Part shown: piece after piece, positions 7,512-10,583 of the stretch | Position numbering within the stretch: the first letter of the stretch is position 1 | Layout: every line of letters starts with the position of its first letter | DNA from: Betaproteobacteria bacterium UBA931 | Lineage (GTDB): Bacteria > Pseudomonadota > Gammaproteobacteria > Burkholderiales > Casimicrobiaceae | Direction: 5' to 3' | DNA: 10,583 nucleotides | Assembly (NCBI GenBank): GCA_002293615.1 | Contig: DBDN01000068.1 | Coordinates: 44,995 to 55,577, forward strand | Program-made: the position numbers and the translations under genes | Notes under the pieces: generated by a model | What the model saw: the letters and a program-made list of their open reading frames with translations, nothing else | Database searches by the model: none | Told to the model about the DNA's origin: nothing

Positions 7512-8288
7512 TCAACCAAAACGGCCGGTGATGTAATCTTCCGTTTCTTTTTTGGCTGGTTTGAAAAAGATGATGTCGGTTTTATTGTATTCGACCAATT
7601 CGCCCAAGTACATGTATGCCGTGTAATCTGATACCCGCGCCGCCTGCTGCATGTTGTGCGTCACGATCACAATGGTAAATTCTCCCCGCAGCTCCGAAAT
7701 CAGCTCCTCAATGTGCAGCGTCGAAATCGGATCAAGTGCCGAAGTCGGCTCGTCAAGCAACAATATCCGCGGCCGCACCGCAATACCGCGGGCAATACAT
7801 AACCGCTGCTGCTGGCCACCCGACAAGCTGGTACCGTCCTGTTTCAATTTATCTTTCACTTCGTCCCATAGCGCCGCTTTCCTGAGCGCCCATTCGACAC
7901 GCGCTTCCATTTCGCTGCGCGGCAAATGTTCATGCAAACGCACACCGTATGCAATATTGTCGTAAATCGACATAGGAAACGGTGTTGGTTTCTGAAACAC
8001 CATACCGACCCGTTTGCGCAAATCATTAAGATCAACATCCTTGCCCAGGATATCCTCGCCGTCGATAGACAAGTGCCCCTCGGCCCGTTGCCCGGGGTAA
8101 AGCGAATACATTCGGTTGATCGTACGCAACAACGTCGATTTACCGCATCCCGACGGGCCGATGAACGCTGTTACCACGCCTTGGTAAATATCGAGATGGA
8201 TATTTTTAAGCGCATGAAATCCGCCGTAATAAAAGGCGAAGTCCCGAAAGCAAATTTGCGCGGTTAATGCTGTCTCTTGTTTTTGCAT
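7512..8288 (-). CDS. pstB: Phosphate ABC transporter ATP-binding protein PstB
   Basis: ATPase subunit of the PstSCAB high-affinity phosphate importer, acting as a dimer on the cytoplasmic face of PstC/PstA. It has 258 residues, against 257 in E. coli. All ABC motifs are present: Walker A GPSGCGKST (44-52), Q-loop VFQKPTPFP (Q99), signature LSGGQQQR (155-162), Walker B ILLLDEP (175-181) and switch histidine H211 in VTHNM. The C-terminus KPAKKETEDYITGRFG is characteristic of PstB. The start at ATG 8288 (MQKQETALTAQ) fits the family length and lies 19 bases after the pstA stop, although its ribosome site (ACAGAA) is weak. An in-frame GTG at 8336 would overlap pstA by 29 bases and add 16 residues; I consider it less likely. 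Confidence 0.98.
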   Translation of the reverse strand: MQKQETALTAQICFRDFAFYYGGFHALKNIHLDIYQGVVTAFIGPSGCGKSTLLRTINRMYSLYPGQRAEGHLSIDGEDILGKDVDLNDLRKRVGMVFQKPTPFPMSIYDNIAYGVRLHEHLPRSEMEARVEWALRKAALWDEVKDKLKQDGTSLSGGQQQRLCIARGIAVRPRILLLDEPTSALDPISTLHIEELISELRGEFTIVIVTHNMQQAARVSDYTAYMYLGELVEYNKTDIIFFKPAKKETEDYITGRFG

Positions 8289-8307
8289 TTCTGTAAATGA
8301 CAATTCG

Positions 8308-9162
8308 TCAAATGGTTTTACGTCTAAAAAGTACACGAGCCATAATATTAAGCGCCAACACCATAATCACGATCAGGAAAACACCAGCCCAAGCCAAGCG
8401 ACTCCAATCTTCAAACGGGCTCATCGCAAACTTGAAAATCACCACCGGCAGACTCGCCATCGGCTTGTCGAGATCGGTATTCCAGTATTGATTCGACAGC
8501 GCGGTAAACAACAACGGCGCCGTTTCGCCGGCAATACGGGCAACGGCCAATAAAATACCCGTGATGACCCCCGCCAACGATGCGCGCAACGTGACATGCA
8601 AAATCATATGCCAGCGCGGCGCGCCCAACGCAAATGCCGCTTCACGCAGGCTTGTCGGCACCAATCGCAGCATATTCTCGGTAGTGCGCACAACGACAGG
8701 AATTACGATCAACGCCAGCGCCAAAACGCCCGCCCAGCCGGAAAAATGCCCCCGATACGCAACGTAAACAGCGTAAATGAACAGGCCGATGATGATTGAC
8801 GGCGCCGACAACAACACATCGTTCATGAAACGAATTAATTCGCCCAACCAGCCCTGTTGCGCAAACTCGGCAAGATAAATACCGGAAAAAATTCCAATGG
8901 GCGTCCCAATCAATGTCGCCAACCCGACCATCAGCAAACTGCCAACAATGGCATTGGCCAGCCCTCCCTCGACGCCCGGCGGCGGCGTCATTTGCGTGAA
9001 AAGGCTTAACGACAATCCTGACACACCGAGACTGAACGTTGTCCATAAGATCCACAACAGCCAGAACAACCCGAACGCCATCGCCAGCAGCGACAGCCCT
9101 GTCGCCGCATAGTTCAACCAGCGGCGACGCCACGCCAACCAGGAAAACACCACAGGTCTCAT
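8308..9162 (-). CDS. pstA: Phosphate ABC transporter permease PstA
   Basis: One of two inner-membrane permease subunits of the phosphate importer. It has 284 residues with about six hydrophobic segments, near 20-43, 70-98, 114-136, 143-160, 196-222 and 257-276. The cytoplasmic coupling loop LREAAFALGAPRWHMILHV (172-190) is the ABC permease EAA motif that contacts PstB, and RIAGETAPLLF (209-219) is typical of PstA. The ATG at 9162 overlaps the pstC stop as ATGA, and a GGGGGGA run (9171-9177) about 8 bases upstream serves as ribosome site. pstB follows after 19 bases. Confidence 0.97.
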   Translation of the reverse strand: MRPVVFSWLAWRRRWLNYAATGLSLLAMAFGLFWLLWILWTTFSLGVSGLSLSLFTQMTPPPGVEGGLANAIVGSLLMVGLATLIGTPIGIFSGIYLAEFAQQGWLGELIRFMNDVLLSAPSIIIGLFIYAVYVAYRGHFSGWAGVLALALIVIPVVVRTTENMLRLVPTSLREAAFALGAPRWHMILHVTLRASLAGVITGILLAVARIAGETAPLLFTALSNQYWNTDLDKPMASLPVVIFKFAMSPFEDWSRLAWAGVFLIVIMVLALNIMARVLFRRKTI

Positions 9163-10145
9163 GTCCGTGTTCCCCCCGATTTGGCGAGCTGCATCAGCAA
9201 CAATTTCGACAGGCTTAGTACGATGAACGTGATCAGAAAAAGAATCAGCCCCAATTCAATTAACGCCGACGTATACAATTCGCTCGACGCTTCGGTAAAT
9301 TCGTTGGCCAGCGCCGAAGCAATACTATTGCCGGGCAAAAGAAGCGAGAATCCCTGGAACGAATTAATGTTGCCGATCAGGAACGTGACCGCCATTGTTT
9401 CGCCCAATGCACGCCCCAACCCCAGCATGATGCCGCCGACAACACCAACCCGCGTATACGGCAGCACAATATTCCATACTACTTCCCAACGGGTCGACCC
9501 CAGCGCATATGACGACTCTTTCAAAATTGCCGGTGTGATTTCAAACACATCGCGCATCACCGAGGCAATGAACGGAATGATCATGATCGCCAGCACGATA
9601 CCCGCCGATAGAATGCCGATACCGATCGGGGGCCCTGAGAACAGCGCACCAATCACCGGGAGCGTGCCCAGCGTTTTTGTGAGCATCGGCTGAAAGTACT
9701 CGGAAAAAATCGGCACAAACACCAGCAATCCCCACATGCCGTAGACAATGCTGGGAATACCGGCCAATAATTCGACTGCGATTCCCAAGGGTTTCTTAAG
9801 CCATCCCGGCGCCAGTTCGGTCAAGAAAAAAGCAATGCCAAAGCTCACCGGAATCGCAATGATCAATGCTATCGCCGAGGTAACCAATGTACCGTAAATC
9901 GGAATCAACGCACCGAAACGCTCCATCGGCGGATTCCATTCGGCATGCCATAAAAATGGCGCGCCAAAATGCCGGATGGCGGGCAAAGCGCCCCAGAGCA
10001 ACGATACGATAATGCCGGAAAGCAGCAATAACGTCAGTAATGCAAACCCTTGCGTTACCCGATAAAACAGCATATCCCCCCATGCCGAGCGTACCCGTGG
10101 CCGGGTCAGCAATGATGATGAGGCAATCGACATATCCGAGGGCAT
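9159..10145 (-). CDS. pstC: Phosphate ABC transporter permease PstC
   Basis: Partner permease of PstA in the phosphate channel. It has 328 residues (E. coli 319) with six hydrophobic segments, near 33-55, 81-110, 121-148, 175-197, 234-259 and 295-320. The EAA coupling loop is ILKESSYALGSTRWEVVW (207-224). LAGIPSIVYGMWGL (127-140) and GRALGETMAVTFLIG (244-258) are strongly PstC-like. The start is taken at ATG 10145, but its upstream sequence is AT-rich with only a poor AAAAAG site. ATG 10133 (M5) is a plausible alternative. The gene is separated from pstS by 127 bases holding a stem-loop and is coupled to pstA by an ATGA overlap. Confidence 0.97.
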   Translation of the reverse strand: MPSDMSIASSSLLTRPRVRSAWGDMLFYRVTQGFALLTLLLLSGIIVSLLWGALPAIRHFGAPFLWHAEWNPPMERFGALIPIYGTLVTSAIALIIAIPVSFGIAFFLTELAPGWLKKPLGIAVELLAGIPSIVYGMWGLLVFVPIFSEYFQPMLTKTLGTLPVIGALFSGPPIGIGILSAGIVLAIMIIPFIASVMRDVFEITPAILKESSYALGSTRWEVVWNIVLPYTRVGVVGGIMLGLGRALGETMAVTFLIGNINSFQGFSLLLPGNSIASALANEFTEASSELYTSALIELGLILFLITFIVLSLSKLLLMQLAKSGGTRT

Positions 10146-10205
10146 CTTTTTAAATTTTTCGCCGCATAAATGTTATTTACTGTACCAGAGAACCGGCAGC
10201 CGACA

Positions 10206-10233
10206 CGCGGCGTGCGTGTTATCGCACACCGCG
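10206..10233 (-). other. 11-bp stem-loop between pstS and pstC
   Basis: The arms are 10206-10216 and 10223-10233, with a 6-base loop. Read as minus-strand RNA, all 11 positions pair, ten Watson-Crick plus one G-U wobble. On the plus strand the wobble becomes a C-A mismatch, so the fold suits the pst transcript. No U-run follows, so it is not an intrinsic terminator. Its place 3' of the binding-protein gene resembles hairpins that protect upstream mRNA and raise binding-protein output over permeases. That role is inferred. The rest of the 127-base gap (10146-10272) is AT-rich near pstC, with no full Pho box recognised. Confidence 0.6.
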
Positions 10234-10272
10234 CATAAAATTCTGACACAACCTTTCTGCGACATGCCTGCC

Positions 10273-10583
10273 TTAGCGAACCGCCTTGGCGGAAGCATCC
10301 TTGATCTGCGCCCACGAAGCTTCGATGGCTTGGGTCAGCGGTTCCGGCAACGGCACATAATCCAACTCGCTCGCCATTTTGCCGCCTTCCCGATATGCCC
10401 AGGCAAAATAATTCAATACCTCTTTCGCCAATTCCGGTTTATCCTGTATTTTGTGCATCAAGATAAACGTTGCACCTGAAATCGGCCACGTTTTCTCGCC
10501 TGCTTGCTCAGTCAGAATCTCATAAAACGAAGCAGGATCCCAGGTTGCTCCCGCAGCCGATGCCTTGAAAGCTTCTTCGGTCT
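10273..10583 (-). CDS. pstS: Phosphate-binding protein PstS, C-terminal part only
   Basis: Periplasmic phosphate-binding component of the Pst importer. Only the last 102 codons are inside the window, and the frame stays open to the right edge. It reads WDPASFYEILTEQAGEKTW, PISGATFILMHKIQ, NYFAWAYREGGKMASELDYV and PLPEPL, ending ASAKAVR before a TAA at 10273-10275. This parallels the E. coli PstS C-terminus (FYQILTDQPGEKAWPI, ATFILVHK, LDYASLP). The signal peptide, most phosphate ligands and the promoter with its expected Pho box lie beyond the window. It is the first gene of the unit in transcription order. Confidence 0.95.
   Translation of the reverse strand, partial: TEEAFKASAAGATWDPASFYEILTEQAGEKTWPISGATFILMHKIQDKPELAKEVLNYFAWAYREGGKMASELDYVPLPEPLTQAIEASWAQIKDASAKAVR

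Noticed and set aside
10146..10272. Pho box or internal promoter upstream of pstC
   Set aside because: Only a single TGTCA-like half site is visible, with no second repeat at 11-base spacing, and the AT-rich stretch lacks a paired -35/-10.

Overview
The window is an ordinary bacterial chromosomal region carrying ten recognisable protein genes, two of them cut by the window edges. Protein sequences throughout resemble Beta-/Gammaproteobacteria: AlaS, SelD and PstB follow their E. coli counterparts closely. The gene order pstS-pstC-pstA-pstB-phoU-phoB-phoR in one run, and the general look of the proteins, favour a betaproteobacterium of moderate GC content. That placement is an inference; there is no rRNA or other decisive marker here.

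Layout from left to right. Positions 1-2427 (minus) hold alaS without its C-terminal end. Positions 2520-3569 (minus) hold selD, upstream of alaS and reading the same way. Positions 3587-4642 (plus) hold mnmH/selU, head to head with selD and only 17 bases away. From 4691 to the right edge everything reads on the minus strand as one phosphate-starvation unit. In transcription order this is pstS (3' end only), pstC, pstA, pstB, phoU, phoB and phoR. Neighbours here overlap or sit within a few dozen bases, except for a 127-base pstS-pstC gap that contains an 11-bp stem-loop.

How the genes work together. SelD makes selenophosphate, and MnmH/SelU uses it to convert 2-thiouridine to 2-selenouridine at the wobble position of certain tRNAs, so these two genes form a selenium-tRNA module. 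AlaS is a housekeeping aminoacyl-tRNA synthetase that may be co-transcribed with selD. PstSCAB is the high-affinity phosphate ABC importer, PhoU links transporter status to the sensor kinase PhoR, and PhoR phosphorylates PhoB, which activates the regulon.

No gap without a gene exceeds about 130 bases. I see no mobile elements, CRISPR arrays, tRNA or rRNA genes, and no evidence of an undescribed system. The items worth a second look are small: a perfect 13-bp inverted repeat inside alaS, the pstS-pstC hairpin, the compact selD/mnmH divergence with no Shine-Dalgarno for mnmH, and single unusual residues in PhoB and MnmH.
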